Positions 1 to 11,293 of a DNA stretch of 64,000 nucleotides are shown here, in pieces. Source of the stretch: UBA2988 sp965237965 (GTDB taxonomy: Bacteria; Gemmatimonadota; Gemmatimonadetes; Longimicrobiales; Gaopeijiaceae); assembly GCA_965237965.1 (NCBI GenBank), contig CBDEGT010000003.1:1302001-1366000 (forward strand), written 5' to 3'. Every line of letters starts with the position of its first letter. The stretch's first letter is position 1. The notes beneath the pieces were generated by a model. That model saw only the letters and a list, made by a program, of their open reading frames with translations, was not told the origin of the DNA and made no database searches. The position numbers and the translations under genes were made by a program.

Positions 1-406
1 CCGGGGCGGCCTCGCGGGGTCGCACGTAGTTGCGGTTCGCCGTGCGCGGGCGCGCGGACGTACCAGCCACGAAGACCGCGTCGGCGACTGCGCTCGCGAG
101 GTCGTCGTGCAATTCGGCCGCTCCCACCACCACGGCGCTCCGGTGTGCAATGCCCGCGACGCGGTAGGGATCGAAGTCGACGGGTCGCACCAGGCGGAGC
201 CGATGGAGCCCCATGTTCATCATGGCTCGTACCACCGCAGCCACGTTGACCACGTCCTGGGGCTCGTCGAGCACCACCACCAGGTTGTCGAGAGCGTGCG
301 CGTCTGCAGTAGGGGCGCGAGGCCGACCCGAATGAGCGCGCGGCGCCTTCGCCGGGTCGCGACGACCGCTCGGTCGCGTTGGGCCGGTCTCAGTCTCCCC
401 GGGCAT
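1..406 (-). CDS. TrmJ/TrmH-type RNA 2'-O-methyltransferase, N-terminal part (runs off left edge)
   Basis: This is the N-terminal 135 residues of a SPOUT-class RNA ribose methyltransferase that continues beyond base 1. Reading the minus strand from ATG at 406 gives a basic leader and then a block beginning VVVLDEPQDVVNVAAVVRAM and continuing MGLHRLRLVRP. This is the typical first motif of TrmH/TrmJ proteins (VLVEPxxPgNvGavaRAMkNmG). FDPYRVAGIAHRS and later VAGTSARPRTANRNYVRP also fit the TrmJ (tRNA Cm32/Um32) group. The gene overlaps the 3' end of tatA by 17 bases and is probably co-transcribed with it and the upstream acyl-CoA dehydrogenase. The SAM-binding knot lies outside the window, so the exact subfamily is uncertain. 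Confidence 0.8.
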   Translation of the reverse strand, partial: MPGETETGPTRPSGRRDPAKAPRAHSGRPRAPTADAHALDNLVVVLDEPQDVVNVAAVVRAMMNMGLHRLRLVRPVDFDPYRVAGIAHRSAVVVGAAELHDDLASAVADAVFVAGTSARPRTANRNYVRPREAAP

Positions 407-680
407 CGCGGTCCTCCGGCGGCAGCCGGCGGTCGCGATTCTGGTCGTCTTCCTCAGTCAGCTCGGCCTTGAAGCTCTTGATGCCCCCACCGAGCCCCTT
501 GGCGATCTCCGGGATCCGTTTGGCGCCGAAGAAGAAGAGCAGGACCAGCGCGATGATGAGCAGCTCACCGACGCCCAGGCCGCCGATCACGAGGGCGAAC
601 GTGGCGTGGGATCTCCCGAGTCCGAGCTGCTCGCGGAGGCCGGGCTTCGATGGGGTCAGCTGGGCACGGTCGGTGTTCAC
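390..680 (-). CDS. tatA: Sec-independent translocase subunit TatA/E
   Basis: TatA forms the size-variable pore of the twin-arginine translocase in the inner membrane, which exports folded proteins. Residues 36-62 read GVGELLIIALVLLFFFGAKR followed by IPEIAKG, the canonical short transmembrane helix, hinge and amphipathic helix. A charged tail (EEDD, PPEDRDARGD) follows. The GTG start at 680 is chosen because GAGGGGG, spanning the end of the dehydrogenase gene, is well placed as a ribosome binding site. It gives about 30 extra residues before the membrane helix, which is unusual for TatA. A GTG at 590 would give a standard 66-residue protein but has no obvious ribosome binding site. TatB/TatC are not in the window. 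Confidence 0.88.
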   Translation of the reverse strand: MNTDRAQLTPSKPGLREQLGLGRSHATFALVIGGLGVGELLIIALVLLFFFGAKRIPEIAKGLGGGIKSFKAELTEEDDQNRDRRLPPEDRDARGD

Positions 681-681
681 G

Positions 682-1872
682 TCACCCCCTCATGAGGGCC
701 TTGGCGATCGTCTGTTTCTGCATGTTGGACGTCCCCTCGTAGATCGTCCCGATCTTGGCGTCTCGATATAGCTTTTCCACGGGATACTCTCGCGTGAAGC
801 CGTAGCCGCCGTACAGATCGATGCAGACCGAGGCGACGCGTTGGGCCACCTCGGAGGAGAACAGCTTGGCCATCGCGGCAGGCACCAGGAACGGCTGGCC
901 CGCGTCCTTCAGCCGTGCGGCGTTGTACACCATCAGGCGAACCGCCTCAACTTGGGTTGCCAGCTCCGCGATCTGGAACTGTACACCCTGGAAGTCACTG
1001 ATCGGTCGGCCGAACTGCTGCCGTTCCTGGATGTACCCGAGCGCGTGGTCGAGCGCCCCCTGGGCGAGCCCGAGCATCTGAGCGCCGATCCCGATCCGCC
1101 CCTCGTTCAGCGTCTCAATCGCCACCTTGTAGCCCGTCCCGACCTCGCCCAGGACGTTTGAGGCCGGGACGCGTACGTCCTGCAACACCAGCTCGCAGGT
1201 AGACGACGCCCGAATCCCGAGCTTGTCCTCCTTCTTGCCGACGGCGAAGCCGGCCGTGTCCCGCTCCACCATGAACGCGGTGATCCCCCGGTATCCCAGC
1301 TCGGGATCCACGGTCGCGAAGACGATGTAGAGCCCCGCCTCCTGAGCGTTCGTGATCCACATCTTCTGTCCGGTCAGCAGCCAGTCGTCGCCGTCGGGGA
1401 CTGCGCGGCAGGCGAGCGCGAACGCGTCCGATCCGCTCCCCGCCTCCGACAACGCGTAGGCGCCGACCATGTCGGTGGCGAGGCGCGGCAGGTACCTCAC
1501 CCTCAGCACGTCAGATCCCCAGCGGAGCAGCGCGTTGATGACGAGCGTGTTCTGGACGTCCACGAACACCCCGACCGACGGATCAACCCGGGATAGCTCC
1601 TCCACGACCAGCACCGAGGTGAAAAAGGTGGAGCCTGCTCCCCCGTGCGCTTCGGGGATCTCGATCGACATCACCCCGAGCTCGAAGAGCATGGGGACGA
1701 GATCGGGATCGATTCGCTGCGCCTCGTCCATGGCTTGCACGCGCGGCGCCACTTCGGAAGAGGCGAAATTGTGTACCGCGTCCCGAAACATCTGTTCCTC
1801 GTCCGACAGCGTCGTGAGCGGGGAACGGATATCGGCGAGCACGCTGGACATGGGTTGCACCTGAGTTTGCAC
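682..1872 (-). CDS. Acyl-CoA dehydrogenase (short-chain/butyryl type)
   Basis: FAD-dependent enzyme of about 396 residues that oxidises acyl-CoA to 2-enoyl-CoA and passes electrons to ETF. The FAD-binding signature YALSEAGSGSD lies near residue 140. It is followed by GQKMWITNA, and the C-terminal catalytic-base segment reads KIGTIYEGTSNMQKQTIAKAL, with Glu in YEGTSN as in butyryl-CoA dehydrogenases. Length and domain order match the family. A second Met (MSSVLADI) seven codons downstream is an alternative start. It heads a minus-strand unit with tatA, which starts one base after this stop. No ETF or hydratase gene is nearby, so the chain-length preference cannot be judged. Confidence 0.92.
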   Translation of the reverse strand: MQTQVQPMSSVLADIRSPLTTLSDEEQMFRDAVHNFASSEVAPRVQAMDEAQRIDPDLVPMLFELGVMSIEIPEAHGGAGSTFFTSVLVVEELSRVDPSVGVFVDVQNTLVINALLRWGSDVLRVRYLPRLATDMVGAYALSEAGSGSDAFALACRAVPDGDDWLLTGQKMWITNAQEAGLYIVFATVDPELGYRGITAFMVERDTAGFAVGKKEDKLGIRASSTCELVLQDVRVPASNVLGEVGTGYKVAIETLNEGRIGIGAQMLGLAQGALDHALGYIQERQQFGRPISDFQGVQFQIAELATQVEAVRLMVYNAARLKDAGQPFLVPAAMAKLFSSEVAQRVASVCIDLYGGYGFTREYPVEKLYRDAKIGTIYEGTSNMQKQTIAKALMRG

Positions 1873-1984
1873 CTGAGCCTGGACCTTGGGGTCACGCCCG
1901 GGTCGGGACCGAAGGATAGGTCGAGGATCAATCTACGAGGTCCTCGGGGCGGCCGGGAACTTCGGATCGCTCCGGCCGGATTAG

Positions 1985-2008
1985 GAGCCGCCGTCATGCG
2001 GCGGGCTC
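1985..2008. repeat. Inverted repeat in the divergent acd/gcvH intergenic region
   Basis: GAGCCGCC at 1985-1992 pairs with GGCGGGCTC at 2000-2008, with one bulged base and a 7-base loop. The interval 1873-2105 separates divergent genes and no protein-coding signal was found in it. There is no T-run, so it is more likely an operator or leader hairpin than a terminator. No glycine riboswitch core was recognised here. Confidence 0.35.
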
Positions 2009-2057
2009 TCGGACCTTCCGGAGCCGTCCCCCCCGTGCTCATGACGCCTTCTCATTC

Positions 2058-2065
2058 TATACTTT
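2058..2065 (+). promoter_or_regulatory. Possible -10 element for gcvH
   Basis: TATACT occurs at 2058-2063, about 42 bases before the gcvH start, in the only A+T-rich patch of the intergenic region. Read one step later it is TACTTTCG, close to the TAnnTTTG element of FCB-group promoters. No good -35 box was found at the right spacing, so this is tentative. Confidence 0.3.
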
Positions 2066-2105
2066 CGCGTTTCGGAGAAGTGCGCTCCCTACCCGGAAGA
2101 GGCGA

Positions 2106-2498
2106 ATGTCGGAGATTCCGAGCGAGCTGCTGTACACGAAGGAACACGAGTACCTCAAGAAGACGCCGGAGGACGAAGTCTATCTGGTGGGGATCACCGA
2201 CTACGCCCAGGGCGAGTTGGGAGACGTCGTGTTCGTCGAACTTCCCGACCAAGGCATCATCTTCGATGCGATGGAGCCCTTCGGCACGATCGAGGCCGTC
2301 AAGGCGGTCAGCGAACTCTACTGTCCGGTCCGGGGTGAGGTCGTCGAAGTGAACACGGCGCTCACCGACGACCCCGCGCTCGTGAACTCCGACCCCTACG
2401 TGGCGGGCTGGCTGATCCGGCTTAAGGTGCTGGATGGGGAGGCGCTATCCGGCCTGCTCGACGACGCCGGGTACGCCGCGCTGGTGGAAGAGGGCTGA
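2106..2498 (+). CDS. gcvH: Glycine cleavage system H protein
   Basis: Lipoyl carrier that shuttles the methylamine intermediate between the P, T and L proteins of glycine cleavage. All of the 130-residue family is present: YTKEHEYL at the start, GITDYAQGELGDVVFVELP, and the lipoylation site GTIEAVKAVSELY with acceptor Lys66. PVRGEVVEVN and YVAGWLIRLK complete the fold. ATG at 2106 has GGAAGAGG five bases upstream, so the start is secure. gcvP begins 10 bases after the stop, and a lipoate-attachment enzyme follows, forming one operon for making a working P/H pair. Confidence 0.97.
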   Translation: MSEIPSELLYTKEHEYLKKTPEDEVYLVGITDYAQGELGDVVFVELPDQGIIFDAMEPFGTIEAVKAVSELYCPVRGEVVEVNTALTDDPALVNSDPYVAGWLIRLKVLDGEALSGLLDDAGYAALVEEG

Positions 2499-2508
2499 TC
2501 CGCGCGAC

Positions 2509-5391
<2,883 letters not shown>

Positions 5392-5507
5392 GCGCGGCGG
5401 CGTCGGTTGTCGAGGATGGCGGGAGTGCCGCGACCTTTCGGGATGCACCAACGCCGGACCCCCAGCTCCACGAGGGATCCCCCCCGGGGACCCTCGACCT
5501 GCGCTGG

Positions 5508-6272
5508 ATGGTCTACCTGGATGGGCCCCTCGCGGGCGCGGTCAACATGGCGCGGGACCATGCGTTCGCCCTCGGGCTTCCACCCGGGGCGGCGATGCTC
5601 AGACTCTATCGTTGGAGCGTCCCCACCCTCTCGCTCGGCCGGAACGAGCCCGCGCGCGGCCGTTACGATCTGGAGGGGGCGCGCCGGCTGGGCGTCGATG
5701 TGGTTAGGCGGCCCACCGGGGGCCGAGCGGTGCTGCACTGGCGCGAGCTCACCTACGCAGTCGCGCTCCCCGTGTCGGCGCTGGGTCCGCGGACGGCCTA
5801 TCGCTGGATCAACGAACGCCTCGCGGTCGCACTGGCTTCGTTGGGCGTGCCCGCCGAGATTGCGCACGCAGCCTCTCCGGCCGATCGACCCGAAGCCGGA
5901 CCGTGCTTCGGTCGCGCGGCGGCCGGTGAGCTGACGGCGCGTGGACGCAAGCTGGTCGGCAGCGCCCAGGCACGACTCAGGACGCCGGAAGGCGACGTCT
6001 TGCTCCAGCACGGGTCCATCCTGGTGGAGGACGACCAGGGAGTGCTGGAACAGCTGCGCGGCTTCTCGATGAACGTGGGCCCCGGTCCGGTCACGCTCGT
6101 CGAAGTGCTGGGGCGGCCGCCCGCAGCCGGCGAGCTCGAGCGAGTGGTGCTGGACGCGTTTGCCGTACACCGAAACGCAGTGGTTGACGGGGTTCCAGGT
6201 GCGGACGAGTCCGTACTGGTGGCCGAGCTGGTGGACCGGTACCGATCGGACACGTGGACCTGGCGGCGGTAA
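5508..6272 (+). CDS. Lipoate-protein ligase / octanoyltransferase (LplA/LipM family)
   Basis: BPL/LplA/LipB-fold enzyme that would attach lipoate or octanoate to lipoyl domains such as GcvH. Recognisable motifs are RWSVPTLSLGRNE, RRPTGGRAVLH with WRELTYAVALP, and RKLVGSAQARL with the conserved lysine that contacts the acyl-adenylate. The RRPTGGRAVLH wording resembles LipM octanoyltransferases as much as LplA ligases, so the substrate (free lipoate or octanoyl-ACP) is not settled. The frame stays open upstream into gcvP. ATG at 5508 is the first ordinary start codon in frame, but it lacks a clear ribosome binding site and cuts just before the usual N-terminus. The true start may be a rare codon between 5388 and 5508. 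It is the third gene of the gcv operon. Confidence 0.82.
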   Translation: MVYLDGPLAGAVNMARDHAFALGLPPGAAMLRLYRWSVPTLSLGRNEPARGRYDLEGARRLGVDVVRRPTGGRAVLHWRELTYAVALPVSALGPRTAYRWINERLAVALASLGVPAEIAHAASPADRPEAGPCFGRAAAGELTARGRKLVGSAQARLRTPEGDVLLQHGSILVEDDQGVLEQLRGFSMNVGPGPVTLVEVLGRPPAAGELERVVLDAFAVHRNAVVDGVPGADESVLVAELVDRYRSDTWTWRR

Positions 6273-6324
6273 ACCGATGCGGGACGCTCGGTATGCGCCC
6301 CGACCGACCTGACGGAGGAGAGCG

Positions 6325-8100
6325 ATGACGGCAGCGAGAGCGGCAGAGCGGGCGATTGCACGGATGGGGATCGTCGTCGGCCTCGCACTCGTGTCCGGAT
6401 GCGGGGGCGACTACGCCGGGGGCGAACAGGCGTCGAGCTTCGCGGACTTCTGCGAGCAGGCGCTCGCACGGGTGGACGCCTTCATCGGCCGCATGGAGCA
6501 GGAGCGCCCGGTCACGGACTCGGAACGCTACGGGGGTACGGCCGTGGTGGCCTCCATCGGCGAGCTGACCGACGGGATGAATGCCTTCGTCTCGTCGAAC
6601 TACTCGGCGGCCGAGCACCAGCGGCACGTAAACCTGATGACGGTCCTTCGCTACGACGAGTCCCTCCAACTTCAGCCTGACCTGGCCGGGTCGTGGGAGG
6701 TGGACGATCCGGACAACCCGAGCGAGATCACCTTCCGCGTCCGCCCCGACCTCTACTGGCACGACGGCTTCAAGGTGGACGCAGAGGACGTCGCGTTCAC
6801 CTATCGCGTCATAACGAATCCCGAGACCGCGTACCCGAATCTCAGTTCGTGGGATCACTACGTCCCGGGTTCCGAGGGGGTCGAGGTGGTGGACTCGCTC
6901 ACCGTTCGGATCCGGCTCCAGCCGCACGCGGAGTATCTGGACCCGTGGACGTCCACGGTGATCATGCCCCACCACCTGCTCGAGGATGTGCCGGTCACCG
7001 AGCTCAGGCAGCACCCGTTCGGCACACAGTGCCCGGTCGGGAACGGCCCGTTCGTGTTCGTCGAGCACCGTCCCCAGGAAAGCTGGACTTTCAAGGCCAA
7101 CCCGGCCTTTCCGGAGAGCCTCGGTGGGCGGCCGATCCTGGACCGCTACGTCTTCCGGGTCATCCCGGAGCAAACCACACTACTCGCCGATCTGCTCACC
7201 GAGAACATCGACGTCTACATCGCGCCACGTCCGGACCAGGCCGGGCAGATCATGGCTTCGCCGGACCTGCGGCTCAACCATTTTCTGTGGCCGTCGTACA
7301 CGCTGATCGCTTGGAACTCACTGCGCCCCCAGTTCACGGACCCCCGCGTGCGTAGGGCGATGGCGCTCGGGACCAATCGTCACGAGATCGTGGAGGCGCA
7401 GCTGCGCGGCTATGGCCGACCGGCCAACACCGGCGTGCCGCCCACCCATTGGGCGTACGACCCGGGCCTCGAGGACGAGCTCCGCTACGATCCGGCCGCG
7501 GCCGAGCGCCTCCTCGACCAGGCCGGCTGGATCGACCGTGACGGAGACGGCGTGCGCGAGAACACCGAAGGCCTGCCGCTCGCGTTCGTTCTGAAGTACA
7601 ACCAGGGCAACCAGCAGCGGCAGGACATCGCCGAGATCATGCAGGCGCAGCTCGCCGAGGTCGGCGTACGGGTCCAGCCGCAGGTACTGGAGTTCGGCAC
7701 CATGATCTCTCAGATGTCCGGGTCCGAGCGCGACTTCGACGCGGCCATATTCGCGTGGGTGATGGACTTCAAACTCGACGAGACCTCATTTTTCCACTCT
7801 GAGCGCATCGACGAGCCGTACGCGTTCGCGGGCACGCGAAACCCGGCGATGGACCGGCTACTCGACACCCTCCAGCTGGTGGTCGATCGGGAGGAGGCGC
7901 TCCCCCTGTGGGAGGAGTACCAGCGCCTCGTGATTGAGGAGCAGCCATACATGTACATGTACTTCCAGGAACGGTTGGACGGATTGAACCGGCGGCTCAG
8001 GGGCGTCGTGATGGATGCCCGTGGCGAGTGGATCAACGTCGAGGACTGGTGGATCCCACGCGAGGAGAGGCGAAGGGCGGAGCGCACGGCCGCCCGCTGA
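6325..8100 (+). CDS. Peptide/nickel-type ABC importer, lipoprotein substrate-binding protein (SBP family 5)
   Basis: A 591-residue family-5 solute-binding protein, anchored as a lipoprotein. The signal peptide ends in LVSGC, with the lipid-modified Cys near residue 26. The family core is visible: the segment after LQPDLAGSWEV matches the usual LAxSWE entry, ITFRVRPDLYWHDG and DVAFTYRVI follow, and VRRAMALGTNRHEIVE matches the VRQAlnyAiDR block. GGAGGAGAG lies just upstream of the ATG. The first 60 residues after the Cys contain an unusual Asp/Glu/Arg-rich insertion before the SBP domain. It heads a five-gene importer operon. The substrate (oligopeptide, dipeptide, nickel or other) cannot be told from sequence. 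Confidence 0.92.
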   Translation: MTAARAAERAIARMGIVVGLALVSGCGGDYAGGEQASSFADFCEQALARVDAFIGRMEQERPVTDSERYGGTAVVASIGELTDGMNAFVSSNYSAAEHQRHVNLMTVLRYDESLQLQPDLAGSWEVDDPDNPSEITFRVRPDLYWHDGFKVDAEDVAFTYRVITNPETAYPNLSSWDHYVPGSEGVEVVDSLTVRIRLQPHAEYLDPWTSTVIMPHHLLEDVPVTELRQHPFGTQCPVGNGPFVFVEHRPQESWTFKANPAFPESLGGRPILDRYVFRVIPEQTTLLADLLTENIDVYIAPRPDQAGQIMASPDLRLNHFLWPSYTLIAWNSLRPQFTDPRVRRAMALGTNRHEIVEAQLRGYGRPANTGVPPTHWAYDPGLEDELRYDPAAAERLLDQAGWIDRDGDGVRENTEGLPLAFVLKYNQGNQQRQDIAEIMQAQLAEVGVRVQPQVLEFGTMISQMSGSERDFDAAIFAWVMDFKLDETSFFHSERIDEPYAFAGTRNPAMDRLLDTLQLVVDREEALPLWEEYQRLVIEEQPYMYMYFQERLDGLNRRLRGVVMDARGEWINVEDWWIPREERRRAERTAAR

Positions 8101-8122
8101 GCAAGGTGATCTGAGCCGTCCG

Positions 8123-9109
8123 GTGGCCGCCTACCTCCTCCGTCGCACTCTACTAGCGATCCCGCTGGCTCTGGGGATCGCCACCATCGTCTTCTTCGTC
8201 ATCAACCTGGCGCCGGGCGACCCCACCCAGGTGCTGGTGCGCCCCGGTATGCGGGCGGAGGTCATCGCCCAGATGCGGGCCAACTTCGGGCTCGATCAGC
8301 CGCTCCCGATCCGCTACCTGAAGTGGATGGGTGCCCTGGTTCAGGGCGACCTCGGGTATTCGTTCTCGCACGGGCGGCCGGTGCTCGAGGTGATCGGTCA
8401 GATTCTCCCCAACACGCTGCTGCTCTCGGCTGCGGCGCTCGGGGTGGCGTTCATCGCGGGCGTGTTGATCGGGATCGTCCAGGCGGTGCGGCAATACTCG
8501 GCCGCAGACCAGACCCTCAGCGTGCTCGCTCTCTTCTTCTATTCGATGCCGTCCTTCTGGCTCGCCCTCATGCTGATCCTGGTGTTCGCGCTGTTCGCCC
8601 GGAACGTGTGGGAGTGGCCGATCTATTTTCCGCCGTCGGGAACGCGCAGCATCGACTACGATCTGCTCGGGCCGCTCGAACGGATCGTCGACCGGGCCCG
8701 CTACATGGTGCTGCCGGTTACCTCCCTGGCTCTGGTGCTGGCCGCGGGGATCGCGCGCTACACGCGCGGCAGCATGCTCGAGGTGGTCCGCCAGGATTAC
8801 GTCCGCACCGCGCGCGCCAAGGGGCTCCCCGAACTGAGCGTGATACTCAAGCACGCGCTCCGCAACGCCCTCATCCCCGTCATCACGCTGCTGGGCCTCT
8901 ACCTACCCGTCCTTTTCAGCGGCACGGTCTTCATAGAAACCGTGTTCGCGTGGCCGGGGATGGGCAAGACGATCGTGGATGCCATCGGCACTCGGGACTA
9001 TCCGCTCGTCATGGGGACGAGCCTGATCTTCGCCGCCATGGTCGTGCTCGGAAACCTGGTGGCGGACGTCCTCTATGCACTCGTGGACCCGCGGATCCGA
9101 TATGACTGA
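8123..9109 (+). CDS. Peptide-type ABC importer permease (DppB/OppB-like)
   Basis: About 328 residues with six predicted membrane helices, the first inner-membrane subunit of the importer. It begins VAAYLLRRTLLAIPLALGIA, followed by FFVINLAPGDP, and has FGLDQPLPIRYLKWM, all standard for DppB. The cytoplasmic EAA loop, which contacts the ATPases, reads RQDYVRTARAKGLPE. GTG at 8123 is chosen because it starts the family N-terminus directly. A CTG at 8111 is an alternative. The gene starts 22 bases after the binding protein, and its stop overlaps the next ATG by eight bases. Confidence 0.92.
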   Translation: MAAYLLRRTLLAIPLALGIATIVFFVINLAPGDPTQVLVRPGMRAEVIAQMRANFGLDQPLPIRYLKWMGALVQGDLGYSFSHGRPVLEVIGQILPNTLLLSAAALGVAFIAGVLIGIVQAVRQYSAADQTLSVLALFFYSMPSFWLALMLILVFALFARNVWEWPIYFPPSGTRSIDYDLLGPLERIVDRARYMVLPVTSLALVLAAGIARYTRGSMLEVVRQDYVRTARAKGLPELSVILKHALRNALIPVITLLGLYLPVLFSGTVFIETVFAWPGMGKTIVDAIGTRDYPLVMGTSLIFAAMVVLGNLVADVLYALVDPRIRYD

Positions 9110-10235
9110 GGCGCCGGAGCGGGTTCGGAGCCGGGGCGGTCGCGTTCTGTCCGCGTTGCTGCCGGGGGCACCTCAGCTTCTGGCCGGCCGATTCGGTGCG
9201 GGCGGCAGCGCGCTGCTCGTCTGGCTGGGTTTGCTTGCGGTTCTGGTGCTCGGGTGGGATCGAGTACGTACGGCTTCCGGTGGCTCACTCGACGACCGCG
9301 TCGCCCTCGCCACGCTTCTGACGGGTCTGTCGCTGGCGTGGATCTGGTCGTGGAGGGATATCGAAAGGCCCTACGTTCGCTGGGTCGGGGTGAGCCAGTG
9401 GGCGCTCGCGGGTCGGGCGTTCGGACGCAACCGGCTGGCCGTGCTCGGGGCCGTCGGTATCCTCACGCTCTACCTGATCGCCCTGCTCACCCCGTTCCTT
9501 GCGCCCTCCGACCCCGGGGCGCTCGGCAACCTGCTCACCCACCTGCTCGCGCCGCCCGGCGATGTCCACCTACTCGGCACCGATCACTTCGCGCGCGACG
9601 TCCTATCGCGCGTTCTCTACGGGGCGCGCGTCTCGCTCTCGATCGGCTTCGTGGCTGTCGCGATCAGCATCACCATCGGGACCCTGCTCGGAGCGGTCGC
9701 GGGTTCGTTCGGAGGCTGGGTGGACACAGTGATCATGCGGTTCGTGGACATGGTGATCTCGTTTCCGCAACTCGTTCTGCTGATCACGATCATCGCGCTC
9801 TTCGAGCCCTCCATCTTTCTGATCGTGGCGGTGCTGGGGCTGACCCAGTGGACCGGGACGGCCAGGCTGGTGCGTGGAGAGGTGCTGTCGCTCCGGGAAC
9901 GGGAGTTCATCCAGGCTGCCGATGCGCTCGGCTTCTCACGCGCCCGCATCATCCTCTTCCATCTCATTCCCAACGTCCTGGGACCGGTGATCGTCGCGGC
10001 GACCCTGGGTATCGGCAACACAATCGTGCTCGAGGCCGGGCTCTCCTTCCTTGGCCTGGGCGTTCAGCCGCCCACGCCCTCGTGGGGCACGATGGTCGCG
10101 GATGGACGAAACGTGATGCTCCAGGCGTGGTGGCTCTCGACCTTCCCCGGGCTCGCGATCGTGGTCACGGTACTTTGTTTCAACCTGGTCGGAGATGGAC
10201 TGCGCGACGCGTTGGATCCGAGGCTTCGCCGGTGA
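9102..10235 (+). CDS. Peptide-type ABC importer permease (DppC/OppC-like) with N-terminal two-helix extension
   Basis: Second permease, about 377 residues, longer than typical DppC (near 290-300). The permease proper starts around residue 100 (WALAGRAFGRNRLAVLGAVG) and has LLGTDHFARDVLSRVLYGARVSL and the EAA loop REREFIQAADALGFSR. Residues 1-90 form an extra domain: LLPGAPQLLAGRF, a hydrophobic helix (GSALLVWLGLLAVLVLGW), a short loop and a second helix (VALATLLTGLSLAWIW). The start ATG overlaps the dppB-like stop, so the extension is in frame and well placed for translational coupling. The next gene overlaps by four bases (GTGA). Confidence 0.9.
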   Translation: MTEAPERVRSRGGRVLSALLPGAPQLLAGRFGAGGSALLVWLGLLAVLVLGWDRVRTASGGSLDDRVALATLLTGLSLAWIWSWRDIERPYVRWVGVSQWALAGRAFGRNRLAVLGAVGILTLYLIALLTPFLAPSDPGALGNLLTHLLAPPGDVHLLGTDHFARDVLSRVLYGARVSLSIGFVAVAISITIGTLLGAVAGSFGGWVDTVIMRFVDMVISFPQLVLLITIIALFEPSIFLIVAVLGLTQWTGTARLVRGEVLSLREREFIQAADALGFSRARIILFHLIPNVLGPVIVAATLGIGNTIVLEAGLSFLGLGVQPPTPSWGTMVADGRNVMLQAWWLSTFPGLAIVVTVLCFNLVGDGLRDALDPRLRR

Positions 10236-11293
10236 GCATTCCGGCGGTCGCGTCCGCGAATGTGAGTTCCCTTCTCGAGGTCGCCGACCTGCGCACGTAC
10301 TTCTTCACCGACCAGGGCGTCGCCCGCGCGGTCGACGGCGTGTCGTTCTCGGTGTCCCCCTCGGAGACCGTTGCGCTGGTAGGCGAGAGCGGTTGCGGGA
10401 AGACGGTCACCTCTCTCTCGATCCTCGGCCTGGTGCCCGATCCTCCCGGTCGCGTGATCGAGGGGAGCTCGATCCGGTTTGACGGTGAGGAGTTGGTGGG
10501 GGCGTCTCCAGAGCGGTTGCGGCGGCTGCGCGGCAACCGGATCTCGATGATTTTCCAGGAACCGATGACCTCGCTCAACCCGGTTTTCCCGGTGGGGGAG
10601 CAGATCTGCGAGCCGCTCCGCGTGCATCGGCGAATGGGCAGACAGCAGGCGCGCGTGCGCGCAGTCGAGCTACTCGGCGAGGTCGGCATCCCAGAGCCCA
10701 GCCGGCGTTTCGACGAGTACCCACACCAGCTTTCAGGCGGGATGCGGCAGCGTGTGATGATCGCGATGGCGCTCGCGTGTGAGCCGACGCTGCTGATCGC
10801 GGACGAGCCGACCACCGCGCTGGACGTCACAATCCAGGCCCAGATCCTCGAGCTGCTCGCCGAGCTGCGCGAGCGTCACCGGATGGCCGTGCTGCTGATC
10901 ACCCACGACCTGGGAGTGGTCGCGGAGGTGGCGGACCGCGTGGTCGTGATGTACGCGGGACAGGTGGTGGAGACGGGGAGCGCGCGGGAGGTGTTCGGTG
11001 CGCCGGCGCACCCGTACACCGAGGGGTTGCTGGCGTCGATCCCACGGGTGGATCGACTGGGCGAGCGGCTGCGGCCGATCCCGGGCGTGGTGCCCGCGCC
11101 CACGAGCTGGCCCTCGGGTTGCCGCTTCGCCGAGCGCTGCCCGTACGTGTGGGAGCGTGGCCGGACCGAACCGCCGCCGCTGCTCGAGCTTCCGCCCGAT
11201 GCGGGGAAGGCCCGTGGCGAGGAGCGCGCATCACGCTGCTGGCTGGTGCTTGAGCCGGAGCGTCGAACCGCCCCGACCGGGGCCGAACCATGA
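10232..11293 (+). CDS. Peptide-type ABC importer ATPase (DppD/OppD-like)
   Basis: About 353 residues. Walker A is GESGCGKTVTS, the Q-loop region SMIFQEPMTSLNPVF, the ABC signature LSGGMRQR and Walker B LLIADEPTTALDVT, with the H-loop His in LLITHDLG. The C-terminal oligopeptide-transporter extension is present: HPYTEGLLASIPR, with a Cys cluster (GCRFAERCPY and ASRCWL) that may bind an Fe-S cluster or metal as in DppD/OppD proteins. GTG at 10232 overlaps the preceding TGA. The frame remains open far upstream, but that part is antisense-like shadow of the permease. The next gene starts in an ATGA overlap. Confidence 0.94.
   Translation: MSIPAVASANVSSLLEVADLRTYFFTDQGVARAVDGVSFSVSPSETVALVGESGCGKTVTSLSILGLVPDPPGRVIEGSSIRFDGEELVGASPERLRRLRGNRISMIFQEPMTSLNPVFPVGEQICEPLRVHRRMGRQQARVRAVELLGEVGIPEPSRRFDEYPHQLSGGMRQRVMIAMALACEPTLLIADEPTTALDVTIQAQILELLAELRERHRMAVLLITHDLGVVAEVADRVVVMYAGQVVETGSAREVFGAPAHPYTEGLLASIPRVDRLGERLRPIPGVVPAPTSWPSGCRFAERCPYVWERGRTEPPPLLELPPDAGKARGEERASRCWLVLEPERRTAPTGAEP

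Noticed and set aside
1873..2105. Glycine riboswitch before gcvH
   Set aside because: The interval has a hairpin but none of the conserved core elements of the glycine aptamer could be found.
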